Below, piece after piece: positions 35,581 to 44,040 of a stretch of DNA of 44,494 nt. The DNA comes from Candidatus Merdivicinus faecavium (GTDB taxonomy: Bacteria > Bacillota > Clostridia > Oscillospirales > Ruminococcaceae). Below the pieces are notes generated by a model. That model saw only the letters and a program-made list of their open reading frames with translations. It did no database searches and was not told the DNA's origin. How positions within the stretch are numbered: position 1 is the stretch's first letter; every line of letters starts with the position of its first letter. The DNA is taken from the NCBI GenBank assembly GCA_018716285.1, contig DVKD01000007.1, positions 1-44,494 of the forward strand, written 5' to 3'. Made by a program: the position numbers and the translations under genes.

Positions 35581-35871
35581 TTACAGCCGTTTGAATACGA
35601 CGATTTCGGCGTCCGCGCCGCCGTTCCCGTACTCGCAGACGAGCAGGTAGCCGTCCCCGGCGGTCAGCCCGTAGCAGCGGTCGCTCCCCTTTTTGCAGAG
35701 CTCGGCGCCGTAATACATTTTATCGTCGTCCCAGAGCCGCACCTGCTGCCCGCTGGGCAGGGTGTAGCAGAGGTTGATAAAATCGCCTTTCAGCTCGTAG
35801 AGCTCGGCGACCTCCTCCATATCCGGGATATGGAGCGCATTAAATTCGCGGATCAGCTCTTCCTTTGTCAT
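35581..35871 (-). CDS. Hypothetical 96-aa protein
   Basis: A small soluble acidic protein (MTKEELIREFNALHIPDMEE at the start), predicted mostly beta after a short helix, with phrases such as GQQVRLWDDDKMYYGAEL and CYGLTAGDGYLLVCEYG. I do not recognise the family. No signal peptide, membrane segment or metal motif is evident; three cysteines are scattered. It has a strong GGAGGGG site and lies 15 nt after rseP and just before the ispG terminator-like hairpin, so it is expressed with the dxr-rseP part of the cluster. Confidence 0.8.
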   Translation of the reverse strand: MTKEELIREFNALHIPDMEEVAELYELKGDFINLCYTLPSGQQVRLWDDDKMYYGAELCKKGSDRCYGLTAGDGYLLVCEYGNGGADAEIVVFKRL

Positions 35872-35886
35872 ATTATGTCCCCTCCG

Positions 35887-36912
35887 CTACGAAATCAGCC
35901 GCCAGATATCATTGAAGGCGACGACCACCATCAGCAGGATGAGCAGCGCAAACCCCGCAAGATGGACATAGGCTTCATATTCGGGCTTGATCCGCTTGCG
36001 GCGGATCGCCTCGACAATCAGGAAAAGCAGCCTTCCCCCGTCCAGGGCCGGGATGGGCAGGAGGTTGAAGATGCCGACGTTGATGGTGATGAAGGCCGCC
36101 AGCAGGATGAGGCTCGAGGCCCCGACCTTCGCCGCCTCGCCGACCACCTGGGTCATCCCGATGGGGCCCGCGAGGTCGTTTAAGGAGGCGTTCCCGGTCA
36201 CAAGGTCGAGTACGGAGATCCAGACCAGGCGGCCGATCGAGGCCGACTTTTTCAGGGAATAGCTCAGCACATTCCCCACCGTCGGTTCCAGGCCGACCAC
36301 CTTGAAGTCGATGACAAGGCTGTTCGCGCCGTCCTCCCCTTCGGTCATGGCGAAGGCGACCTGGCTAAGCTCGACCTCTTCCCCATCCCGGCGGACCGTC
36401 ATGTCGACGACGCCGTCCGGATCGCGGAGCAGCTCGTAGGCGATGTCGTTCTCCACCCAGACGGAGCGCCCGTTGATGCGCAGGATGGTATCCCCCGCCT
36501 GGAGGCCGGTCGCCTGGGAGCTGGCATTCTCCGAAAAGGCCGCGACGGTATTCGAGGTGATGACGTCCGACGCCGCCGTAATCCCGACAATCAGCCCGAA
36601 CCCGAGCAGCAGGTTCATGACGGCGCCCGCGAGGACGACGAGCATCCGCTTCCAGACCACGATGTTGCAGAAGGCGCGGGGGTCGTTCGAGCCTTCGTCC
36701 TCCCCCTCCATGCTGCAATAGCCGCCGATCGGGAAGGCGCGGATGGAGTAAAGGGTCTCCCCCTTCTGCCGCTTGAAGACAGCGGGGCCCATCCCGAGGG
36801 CAAACTCATTGACCCGGACGCCGCATGCTTTGGCGACCAGGAAATGCCCGAGCTCGTGGATAAAAATGATGACCAGAAAAATAACCAGCGTTAAGAGAAT
36901 GTTGACAAACAT
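35887..36912 (-). CDS. rseP: Site-2 intramembrane metalloprotease RseP/RasP
   Basis: A 341-aa membrane zinc protease that cleaves transmembrane segments such as anti-sigma factors and remnant signal peptides. The zinc motif HELGH is in the first membrane helix, a PDZ domain occupies about residues 110-200, and the third ligand region is NLLPIPALDGGR; about four membrane helices are visible. The ATG before FVNIL follows GGAGG by 5 nt; the upstream in-frame ATG is part of that site. It lies 15 nt after dxr. Confidence 0.96.
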   Translation of the reverse strand: MFVNILLTLVIFLVIIFIHELGHFLVAKACGVRVNEFALGMGPAVFKRQKGETLYSIRAFPIGGYCSMEGEDEGSNDPRAFCNIVVWKRMLVVLAGAVMNLLLGFGLIVGITAASDVITSNTVAAFSENASSQATGLQAGDTILRINGRSVWVENDIAYELLRDPDGVVDMTVRRDGEEVELSQVAFAMTEGEDGANSLVIDFKVVGLEPTVGNVLSYSLKKSASIGRLVWISVLDLVTGNASLNDLAGPIGMTQVVGEAAKVGASSLILLAAFITINVGIFNLLPIPALDGGRLLFLIVEAIRRKRIKPEYEAYVHLAGFALLILLMVVVAFNDIWRLIS

Positions 36913-36927
36913 GGTTTCCTCCAAAAA

Positions 36928-38073
36928 TCAGACGCCGCAGATGGCGTGGACCGCTTCCCGCGCCTGCCGCTCGGCCTCCAGGATGGAGTCGAGGGTGAGC
37001 GCGCCCGAAACGGGCAACGAAAGCATCTGGGAAACGGTATCCCCGATCTGCAAAAAGGGAATTTTCCCCTGCAAAAAGAGGGCGACCAGCTCCTCGTTGG
37101 CGCTGTTGACCAAGGTCGGGTACAATCCGCCCATGCGGATCGCCTCGAGGGCGGTTTTTAAGCAGGGGAAGGTCTCCATATCCGGCCGCGCAAAGGTGAG
37201 CTGCCCGACCGAGAAAAGGTCGAGCCGCCCGGTTGGGCAGGGCTTCCGCTCCGGGTAGGTGAGGGCGTACTGGATGGGGATCTTCATATCCGGCACCCCC
37301 ATCTGGGCGATCACCGCGTAGTCGGCGAATTCCACCATCGAATGGATGATGCTCTCCCGGTGGACGACGACCTCGACCTGTTCGGGCGCGCAGTCAAAAA
37401 GCCAGACCGCCTCGATGCACTCGAAGCCCTTGTTCATGAGGGTCGCCGAATCGACGGTGATCTTGGCCCCCATGCTCCAGTTCGGGTGGCGGAGGGCCTG
37501 CTCCGCGGTGACGTTTTGCAGCTCGGCGCGGGTTTTGCCAAAAAACGGCCCGCCCGAGGCTGTCAGTAGGATTTTATTCAATCGGTTCCCGGAATATCCC
37601 TGGAGGCATTGGAAAATCGCCGAGTGCTCGCTGTCGACCGGCAGGATGCGGACCCCTTTTTCGCGGGCGGCCCGCATGACGAGGGCGCCGCCGGTGACGA
37701 GGGTCTCTTTGTTGGCGAGGGCGATGTCCTTCCCCGCCTCGATGGCGGCGAGGGTGGGCCGCAGCCCGACCATCCCCACCACCGCGTTGACGAGGAGCTC
37801 CGCCTCGGGCAGGGCCGCTGTCTCGCAGAGGCCCTCCATACCGCAGACGACCCGCACCGGGGTATCCGCAAGGCGGGTCTTCATGCTTTTCCAGAGGTCC
37901 TCTCTGCAGATGCAGACCTGGCGGGGGGAGAATTCCCGCGCCTGCGCTTCGAGCAGGGCTTCATTGGAATGGGCGGCCAGCCCCGCGACCGGGAAGTCCT
38001 GCGCGCGGCAGACGTCTAAGGTCTGGGTCCCGATGGAGCCGGTCGAACCGAGCAGGGTGATGGAACGCTGCAT
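36928..38073 (-). CDS. dxr: 1-deoxy-D-xylulose 5-phosphate reductoisomerase
   Basis: A 381-aa NADPH- and metal-dependent enzyme forming MEP in isoprenoid synthesis. The NADPH motif LLGSTGSIGTQ starts the protein, the metal-binding region is PVDSEHSAIFQCL, and the catalytic loop and substrate site are LTASGGPFF and WSMGAKITVDSATLMNKG. It lies 15 nt after cdsA and 15 nt before rseP. Confidence 0.98.
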   Translation of the reverse strand: MQRSITLLGSTGSIGTQTLDVCRAQDFPVAGLAAHSNEALLEAQAREFSPRQVCICREDLWKSMKTRLADTPVRVVCGMEGLCETAALPEAELLVNAVVGMVGLRPTLAAIEAGKDIALANKETLVTGGALVMRAAREKGVRILPVDSEHSAIFQCLQGYSGNRLNKILLTASGGPFFGKTRAELQNVTAEQALRHPNWSMGAKITVDSATLMNKGFECIEAVWLFDCAPEQVEVVVHRESIIHSMVEFADYAVIAQMGVPDMKIPIQYALTYPERKPCPTGRLDLFSVGQLTFARPDMETFPCLKTALEAIRMGGLYPTLVNSANEELVALFLQGKIPFLQIGDTVSQMLSLPVSGALTLDSILEAERQAREAVHAICGV

Positions 38074-38088
38074 GCAAACCGTCCTTTC

Positions 38089-38916
38089 TCAGTGCAGAAT
38101 CGGGAAAAGCTGAACGAGCAGGTAAAGGGCCGGCGCGGCGAACAGGAAACTGTCGAACCGGTCCATAATCCCGCCGTGCCCCGGCATGATGGTCCCGAAA
38201 TCCTTGATGCCGGTCTGACGCTTGATGACCGACGCCGTCAGGTCGCCGCAGATGCCGACCATCGAGCTGACAGCGCCGATGACGGCGGCCGTCAGGTAGG
38301 AAACCTCCACCTCGGTCCCCTGCCCGGCCAGGATGCTCTGATACCCCCAGCAGAATAAGAGGAAAAAGAGGACGGCAAAACAGACCCCGCCGATCGCGCC
38401 CTCCACCGTCTTATGGGGGCTGATGAGGGGGGAAAGCTTGTGCTTGCCGCAGGCGCGCCCCACAAAATAGGCGGCCGTATCCGAGATCCAGGCCGCCACA
38501 CAGGCGAGCAGAGTCAGGAAAAGCCCGTGGGCTGTGTTGTCACGGATGTAAATCAGGATGCCGAAGCCGAGCGGCACCACCAGCGAGACAAAAGCCGCGG
38601 TCGTAATCTCCGTAAACATCGTCTTCTGATGGCAGGCAAGCAGGGCGCCAAGCAGAACCGCGATGTACAGGATGGTCACATAAAAAAAGGAACGGCTGTC
38701 CTGCAATCTATCATAAAAAGGGATCGCCGCGCCGTACAGGACGGCGCAGAAGAGTACGAACCTGTTTTTGACATATCCGGTGGAATGCAGAATCTCAAAG
38801 ACGGCAAGGGCCGCGATCACCGCGACTGCCGCGTTAAAAACCAGTGTCTCATAAAAAAAGAGCACCACAACCAGAACGACGACTCCCAGGAGCCCCGTTA
38901 TCACCCGCTGTTTCAT
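38089..38916 (-). CDS. cdsA: Phosphatidate cytidylyltransferase
   Basis: A 275-aa membrane enzyme with about eight hydrophobic segments that makes CDP-diacylglycerol for phospholipid synthesis. The family signature is complete near the C-terminus: SVIKRQTGIKDFG followed by PGHGGIMDRFDS. The ATG before KQRVI has GGAGG 6 nt upstream; the earlier in-frame ATG lacks a site. The uppS terminator-like hairpin lies 40 nt upstream. Confidence 0.96.
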   Translation of the reverse strand: MKQRVITGLLGVVVLVVVLFFYETLVFNAAVAVIAALAVFEILHSTGYVKNRFVLFCAVLYGAAIPFYDRLQDSRSFFYVTILYIAVLLGALLACHQKTMFTEITTAAFVSLVVPLGFGILIYIRDNTAHGLFLTLLACVAAWISDTAAYFVGRACGKHKLSPLISPHKTVEGAIGGVCFAVLFFLLFCWGYQSILAGQGTEVEVSYLTAAVIGAVSSMVGICGDLTASVIKRQTGIKDFGTIMPGHGGIMDRFDSFLFAAPALYLLVQLFPILH

Positions 38917-38956
38917 CTTTTTCCTCCATACGAGCATCGAGAAGACTATGTGCAGG

Positions 38957-38985
38957 AAAAAGGGGCCATCGTGAGGACGGCCCCT
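38957..38985 (-). terminator. Terminator-like hairpin between uppS and cdsA
   Basis: Perfect 7-bp stem AGGGGCC/GGCCCCT with an 11-nt loop, beginning 4 nt after the uppS stop codon and followed on the minus strand by TTTTCC. No clear promoter lies between it and cdsA. Confidence 0.72.
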
Positions 38986-38989
38986 CTCC

Positions 38990-39700
38990 TCAAATACCGC
39001 CGAAGCGGCGGTCGCGTTTGTGGTATTCTGTGAGCGCCGCTTCCAGGTGGGCGGGGGTAAAGTCCGGCCACAGGACCTCGTCCATAAAGACGTACTCCGC
39101 GTAAGCGCTCTGCCAGATCAGAAAGTTGGACAGGCGGTATTCCCCGCTGGGGCGGATGATCAGGTCGACATCCGGCTCATCGCCGGCGTAGAGGTTTTCC
39201 GCCACAAGCTGCTCGGTAATATCCTCCGGCGCAAGGCGGCCGGCTTTGACCTGTTCGGCCAGCCGCCGCGCAGCGTGGACGATCTCGTCCCGTCCGCCGT
39301 AGTTGATGGCCAGATTCAGAGTCATGCCGGTATTGCCGGCGCTTTCTTCCCGGATCTCCCCCATCTTCTTCTGGATATCCGGCTCAAAAACCGAGAGATC
39401 CCCCAAAAAGCGGATGCGGATATTCTTGTCCCGGTATTGGTCCACCTCGTCGAGGTAGTTGCGCAGGAGACGGATAATGGCGTGGACCTCGTCCTCCGGC
39501 CGCTTCCAGTTTTCGGTGGAAAAGACGTAGAAGGTGAGGTATTTGAGCCCGCGGTCATTGGCGTAGAGCGCGATTTTCCGGAAGACCTCCGCCCCGGCCT
39601 TGTGCCCCATCTTGCGGGGAAGGGCGCGCTTTTTTGCCCAGCGCCCGTTGCCGTCCATAATAATGCCAACATGGGCGGGCAGGAATTGCTGTTCTACCAT
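38990..39700 (-). CDS. uppS: Undecaprenyl diphosphate synthase (isoprenyl transferase)
   Basis: A 236-aa cis-prenyltransferase that builds the lipid carrier for cell-wall synthesis. The catalytic aspartate is in IIMDGNGRWAKKR; GHKAG, TLNLAINYGGRDEI and the C-terminal IRPSGEYRLSNFL complete the family set. The usual IRTSGE reads IRPSGE here, a small change. It starts one nt after the frr stop with a weak ribosome site, so translation is probably coupled. Confidence 0.96.
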   Translation of the reverse strand: MVEQQFLPAHVGIIMDGNGRWAKKRALPRKMGHKAGAEVFRKIALYANDRGLKYLTFYVFSTENWKRPEDEVHAIIRLLRNYLDEVDQYRDKNIRIRFLGDLSVFEPDIQKKMGEIREESAGNTGMTLNLAINYGGRDEIVHAARRLAEQVKAGRLAPEDITEQLVAENLYAGDEPDVDLIIRPSGEYRLSNFLIWQSAYAEYVFMDEVLWPDFTPAHLEAALTEYHKRDRRFGGI

Positions 39701-39701
39701 C

Positions 39702-40256
39702 TTACAGTTCCATGATCTCCTTGACTTTTTTCTCCGTCATCCCATCGATGTCCTTGACATATTTGTCGGTCAGCTTCTGGGTATCCTTTTCGCCGTCCTT
39801 GAGATCGTCCTCGGTCAGCTCGCCGTTCTTTTTCATGACCTTGAGCTTCTCCATCGTGTCGCGGCGGATGGAGCGGACGGCGACCTTGCACTCCTCGCCC
39901 ATCTTGTGGATGTCTTTGGCGAGCTCTTTTCTGCGCTCCTCGGTGAGGGGCGGGAAATTGAGGCGGATGGCCTTGCCGTCGTTGTTGGGGTTGATGCCGA
40001 GATCGGAGGCGAGGATTGCCTTCTCGATGGACTTGAGGGTGGTGGCGTCCCAGGGGCTGATGAGCAGGGTGCGCGCCTCGGGGACCGAAATGGCAGCCAT
40101 CTGGTTGAGGGGGGTGGGGGCGCCGTAATACTCTACCACGATCTTGTCGAGGATAGCGGGATTGGCGCGGCCGGCGCGGATGGCGCCGAACTCCTTATCC
40201 AGGGCGGCGAGGGATTTCTGCATTTTCTCTTCGGCTTTTTTGAGTTGTTCTTTCAT
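39702..40256 (-). CDS. frr: Ribosome recycling factor
   Basis: A 184-aa three-helix-bundle protein that with EF-G splits post-termination ribosomes. It shows the family sequence IRAGRANPAILDKI, the hinge region around YGAPTPLNQMA, and the C-terminal helix ending DIDGMTEKKVKEIMEL. It lies 33 nt after pyrH and immediately before uppS. Confidence 0.98.
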   Translation of the reverse strand: MKEQLKKAEEKMQKSLAALDKEFGAIRAGRANPAILDKIVVEYYGAPTPLNQMAAISVPEARTLLISPWDATTLKSIEKAILASDLGINPNNDGKAIRLNFPPLTEERRKELAKDIHKMGEECKVAVRSIRRDTMEKLKVMKKNGELTEDDLKDGEKDTQKLTDKYVKDIDGMTEKKVKEIMEL

Positions 40257-40289
40257 GGTAACAAATCCTTTCCGTCAATATTTGGGCAA

Positions 40290-41009
40290 TTATTCCGGGA
40301 GAACCAGAGTTCCGATTGTTTCCCCTTTGACCGCCGCGACAATGTTATGCGGGTCGGACAGGTTGAAAACGAGCAGCGGGAGACCGTTGTCCTTGCACAT
40401 GGAAGCCGCAGTCGCGTCCATGACCGCCAGGTTTTGGGTGAGGACATCGGTGAAGGTCAGGGTATCGTACTTGACCGCGTCGGGATACTTGTGGGGATCC
40501 TTGTCGTAAACGCCGTCGACCATCGTCGCCTTCATCACAACGTCGGCCCCGATTTCAGCCGCGCGCAGCGAGGCGGCGGTGTCGGTCGAAAAGAAGGGGT
40601 TGCCGGTGCCGCAGCCGAAGATGACGACCCTTCCCTTTTCCAGATGCCGGACGGCGCGGTTGCGGATATAGGGCTCGGCGACCTCCTGCATGGCAATCGC
40701 GGTCTGAACCCGGACGACAGCGCCGGTCTCCTCCAGCGCGTCGGCGACTGCAAGGGCGTTCATGGTGGTCCCGAGCATCCCAATGTGGTCGGCACGGGTG
40801 CGATCCATCGCGCCGCTGCTCCTTCCCCGCCAGAAATTGCCGCCGCCCACCACGACCGCGACCTGTACGCCCAGATCGACGCATTCCTTGATGGCCTGGC
40901 AGATGGGGGTGATGACGCCGTAATCCAGCCCGAATTTTTTCTCACCGGCGAGAGCCTCGCCGCTGAGTTTCAGCAGAACTCTTTTGTATTTCGGTTCCAA
41001 TGTCGACAC
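40290..41009 (-). CDS. pyrH: UMP kinase
   Basis: A 239-aa amino-acid-kinase-fold enzyme phosphorylating UMP to UDP. Landmarks are [24 protein letters not shown], the UMP site [14 protein letters not shown], and [16 protein letters not shown]. No ATG fits: the nearest upstream ATG (41033) is at the predicted -10 box. GTG at 41009 has GGAG 6 nt upstream and TTG at 41000 has GGAG 8 nt upstream; I chose the GTG, but the TTG gives an equally normal N-terminus. First gene of the pyrH-polC cluster; rpsB and tsf are not upstream. Confidence 0.94.
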   Translation of the reverse strand: MSTLEPKYKRVLLKLSGEALAGEKKFGLDYGVITPICQAIKECVDLGVQVAVVVGGGNFWRGRSSGAMDRTRADHIGMLGTTMNALAVADALEETGAVVRVQTAIAMQEVAEPYIRNRAVRHLEKGRVVIFGCGTGNPFFSTDTAASLRAAEIGADVVMKATMVDGVYDKDPHKYPDAVKYDTLTFTDVLTQNLAVMDATAASMCKDNGLPLLVFNLSDPHNIVAAVKGETIGTLVLPE

Positions 41010-41035
41010 TCCATTCTCCAATTTGATACACATAT

Positions 41036-41064
41036 ATTCTACCCTATTTGTGGTGTAAAGTAAA
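41036..41064 (-). promoter_or_regulatory. Promoter of pyrH
   Basis: Minus strand TTTACT, 17-nt spacer, TAGAAT. The predicted start point is about 20 nt before the chosen GTG, giving a very short leader. Confidence 0.55.
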
Positions 41065-41148
41065 GAGTGAGGATGGAATTTTCCCAAAAATTCTCGATTT
41101 TTTTAACAAGCTCGTGAAAAATGGCGGCTGGATTTGTGATTTGGCATG

Positions 41149-41174
41149 AAAAAACGCCCGGAATTCCCGGGCGT
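41149..41174 (-). terminator. Terminator of the repeat protein-VTC-DUF4956-CotH unit
   Basis: Perfect 8-bp stem ACGCCCGG/CCGGGCGT with a 5-nt loop, 18 nt after the CotH stop codon, followed on the minus strand by a run of T. Confidence 0.92.
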
Positions 41175-41192
41175 CTGGACCATATTTTCTGT

Positions 41193-42647
41193 TTACCGGC
41201 CGGAAACTGCCGCCAGCGCTGCGTCCTGGCGCTCCTTTGCCGATCTGAGGTCATCGAAATCGCCGAGGTCCTCCAGCCGGATGGCGGAGGCGTCAACCCC
41301 GGCGCCGGGCTGCTCCTGCTGGCTGCGGAGGGTGGAGGGGAAACGCCCTTCCAGCTGGCCGCGGGCGCTTTCGGCCCGGAGCAGGCAGACCTGCCGGAGG
41401 GTTTCGACCGCCAGCTGGTGGTCCGCAAAAGAGCAGAAGGCGGTCGGGTCCTCCTGCACATAGGGGGCGATCATCCGCTCCGTCTGCCGGAGGGAGGCTT
41501 CGAACCGGCCGCTCTCGAAATACCCCGACAGAAATTCGTCGAAATAATCGTGATAGCGGGCAAAATATTCGTCGTTCTGCATCAGATTGTGGTAGAGGGG
41601 GCGGTTGAGCATGACCTCCCCTTCGGCAGGGGTATTGATGGGATAGTTGATGAGGACGTTCGGGTCGCTGATCGGATCGGTCATCCCCAGCGCGTAGGTG
41701 CCGAAGGCGAGGTTGTAGTCCCAGGGGAGGATGCTGAGGATGCCGTCCTCCTCATACAGGAAATAATTGTGGCCGGTGTAGCCGAGATAGCTGTCCCAGT
41801 TCATCACAAAGACCTGCACCGCAAAATAGCGCAGCACCTCGTCCACGTCGACCGCCGTCTCCAGGTCCTCCCCGGTGGAAAGGACCCGCAGCGCCTCGAC
41901 GAGCCGCGCCTTGTCCGCGGCGGAGGGGCTAAACTTCGCCCGCTCAAAGATGCCCGGGTAGCTGTCCGGGTTCTCGTCGATATATTGCAGGGCGACGTCG
42001 GCGTTTTCGGCGCTGAGGGAGCGGTAATCGGGCTTGTAGAGCTGCCCGTACTCCGGGCCGAAATTCCGCCGGGCGAAGGCCTCCTCCGGCTCCTCGATTG
42101 CCAGGAAAAGCCCCCAGTCCTCCCCGTTCACCGTCACCCAGACATAGCTGCACAGCGGCGCGGGGATCCCCATGAAGTCCATCATCTCATAGGTCAGATA
42201 GGTTTTCATATAGCTGTTGTCCTGGAAGGAGGCGTCCAGCGAGAATTTGTCCAGGCCGTAGTAATTCCCGCCGTCTGCAAAGTGGTCGAACTCCAGCTTG
42301 AGGCTGTAGCGGGAAAGGCCGTACTCCTCGGTCAGGCGGAGGGAGTTGTTCCCCTTCGCGCGGACTCCGACCTGGTGGAATTCCTCCCCGTCGATTGCGA
42401 CGGTGCAGGAGGCGTACTCCTCCTCGGGCGCGGCCGCGATGAACCCCGCCCAGTCCTCCATCCGGATGTCGATCCGGTGGACCCGGCTGCCGTCAAAAAG
42501 CCGGGCGGCGTACTCGGGGGAAGCGCTTGCCGCCGGGATAAAGCCCATCAGCCCGCCGCAGATCAGCAGAGCGGCGAGGAGGGCCGCAGCTGCCGCGGCG
42601 CCGATACAGATTTTGTCGAGATACCTGCTTCCCAGCATCCCGCTCAC
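41193..42647 (-). CDS. CotH-family protein kinase, membrane-anchored
   Basis: A 484-aa protein. A hydrophobic segment at about residues 13-40 is a signal anchor, so the kinase domain faces outward. The atypical-kinase domain has VGVRAKGNNSLRL near residue 95, NWDSYLGYTGHNYF and ILPWDYNLAFG, matching CotH proteins, which phosphorylate spore-coat proteins in Bacillus; many clostridial copies are not spore-linked. The substrate here is unknown. GTG start overlaps the DUF4956 stop (GTGA); an in-frame ATG three codons on has GGGGTGA before it and is an alternative. Last gene of the unit, before a strong terminator. Confidence 0.92.
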   Translation of the reverse strand: MSGMLGSRYLDKICIGAAAAAALLAALLICGGLMGFIPAASASPEYAARLFDGSRVHRIDIRMEDWAGFIAAAPEEEYASCTVAIDGEEFHQVGVRAKGNNSLRLTEEYGLSRYSLKLEFDHFADGGNYYGLDKFSLDASFQDNSYMKTYLTYEMMDFMGIPAPLCSYVWVTVNGEDWGLFLAIEEPEEAFARRNFGPEYGQLYKPDYRSLSAENADVALQYIDENPDSYPGIFERAKFSPSAADKARLVEALRVLSTGEDLETAVDVDEVLRYFAVQVFVMNWDSYLGYTGHNYFLYEEDGILSILPWDYNLAFGTYALGMTDPISDPNVLINYPINTPAEGEVMLNRPLYHNLMQNDEYFARYHDYFDEFLSGYFESGRFEASLRQTERMIAPYVQEDPTAFCSFADHQLAVETLRQVCLLRAESARGQLEGRFPSTLRSQQEQPGAGVDASAIRLEDLGDFDDLRSAKERQDAALAAVSGR

Positions 42648-43315
42648 CCCATGTAGTCGCCGTTGTAGGAGACCAGCACCACCCGGCTGACCCCCTGCAT
42701 GGCTTCCAGCTCGTTGACAAAAGCGCTGTCGTCGTCCTTTAAGCGGACCTCATAGTTCAGCTCCACGGTTCCGCCGTCTACGCTTTTGCTTTTGAGGTTC
42801 AGGCGCTTCACCTGCCCGGCGACAAAGGCCCGCGTCCGCCGTTCGGTCTCGCTGTCCGCGCAGTGGACCACCAGGATATAGGGGGAATCCGCCGTTTTCT
42901 TTTTGGCGAAGATCAGGAGCACCGCGCCGATGAAAATGCTGCCGAATACCGCCAGCGGGATGAGCCCCGCCGCCAGCACGATCCCCACCGCGATGGCCCA
43001 GAACAGGAAGGCGATGTCCATCGGCTCCTTGATGGCGGTGCGGAAGCGGACGATGGAGAGCGCGCCCACCATGCCGAGCGAAAGAACGACGTTGCTCACG
43101 ACCGTCATGATGAGCAGGGTGGTGATGAGGGAGAGCGCGACCAGCGTGACGCCGAAGCTCGCCGAATACATCACGCCGCTGTAGCTCTGCTTGTAGACAA
43201 AAAAGATAAACAGCCCCAAAAGGAAGGCCAGCACAAGGGCCAGCGCCATATCGAAGAGGGAAATGCTCGCGATGTTCTCCAGAAAGCTCGATTTGAAGAT
43301 ATCCTGAAAGGTCAT
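42644..43315 (-). CDS. DUF4956 membrane protein
   Basis: A 223-aa protein with about four hydrophobic segments in the first 135 residues (MALALVLAFLLGLFIFFVYK, then around 50-85 and 105-135) and a soluble C-terminal domain of about 85 residues with an alternating beta/alpha pattern. The segment GALSIVRFRTAIKEPMDIAF between membrane helices is the family hallmark. Function is not established, but the family recurs beside VTC and CotH genes as here. GGAGGAG lies about 8 nt before the ATG, 29 nt after the VTC gene; its end overlaps cotH by 4 nt. Confidence 0.92.
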   Translation of the reverse strand: MTFQDIFKSSFLENIASISLFDMALALVLAFLLGLFIFFVYKQSYSGVMYSASFGVTLVALSLITTLLIMTVVSNVVLSLGMVGALSIVRFRTAIKEPMDIAFLFWAIAVGIVLAAGLIPLAVFGSIFIGAVLLIFAKKKTADSPYILVVHCADSETERRTRAFVAGQVKRLNLKSKSVDGGTVELNYEVRLKDDDSAFVNELEAMQGVSRVVLVSYNGDYMG

Positions 43316-43344
43316 GGTGAAAACTCCTCCTGTTTGTGTCCGCC

Positions 43345-44040
43345 TCAGTCAAACCGGCGGCAGAGCGCGTATTTGGAGCAGGCCGCCGCCTGCCGCCCGG
43401 GGACCTGCACCGCCATGCGGACCAGGTCGGGCAGGAAGGCGTCGTATTTTACCTCCAGCACGGTCTGCCGTTCCAGCGCAGGCAGACAGGCGAGGCCGGT
43501 ATTCAGAAAATCCAAGCTGCCGAGGCCGGTGCGGATATCCCGGTCGAGCGTGATCCGCACATTGCCCGGCGCGTAGAGGAAGGCCTCCCGGTCGTAGCGG
43601 ACGACCGTTTTGGGCCGCAGCCCCTTCCCCATCAGCTTGCTGTAAAGCTCCGCGAGGAGAGGATCCCCCGATTCCAGCAGGAAGCGGTACTCCCCCGCCA
43701 GAAGCAGGCGGACCTCTTCTGCGGTCACCCGCGCGCTGCGCTTGCCGCACAGGCCGTTTTCCTTAAACTTTTTTTCCAGCCGGATAAAGGAGGTATCCGT
43801 CCCGTAGTACCGCAGGCGGAATTTTTCCCGCCGGTTCACCCCGTCGAGCTTCTCGCGGAGCGCGCTGTCATAGGGGGTGTCGAAATACAGGCTGGTCACC
43901 CGGTAGGTCCCGTCCTCCCCCGCGTTGCGGTCGTGGGCAAAGAGTTTGCGCAGCCTTTGGGAAAGCACCAGATCTTCCCGGAGGTTGATCTGGTGCTTCA
44001 GCTCATGCCGCAGGGCGGCCGGCCTTGTCGGATCAGTCAT
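43345..44040 (-). CDS. VTC-domain protein, predicted polyphosphate polymerase
   Basis: A 231-aa triphosphate-tunnel protein like the catalytic part of yeast Vtc4, which makes polyphosphate from ATP. The tunnel residues fit: RHELKHQI at the start, EKFRLRYYG, FIRLEKKFKENG, and near the end VLEVKYDAFLPDLVR. No membrane segment is seen. The start is the ATG before TDPTR, which overlaps the repeat-protein stop by 8 nt; a longer reading would translate the acidic repeat tail in the wrong frame. There is no strong ribosome site, so translation is probably coupled to the repeat protein. Activity in bacteria is inferred from the fold. Confidence 0.9.
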   Translation of the reverse strand: MTDPTRPAALRHELKHQINLREDLVLSQRLRKLFAHDRNAGEDGTYRVTSLYFDTPYDSALREKLDGVNRREKFRLRYYGTDTSFIRLEKKFKENGLCGKRSARVTAEEVRLLLAGEYRFLLESGDPLLAELYSKLMGKGLRPKTVVRYDREAFLYAPGNVRITLDRDIRTGLGSLDFLNTGLACLPALERQTVLEVKYDAFLPDLVRMAVQVPGRQAAACSKYALCRRFD

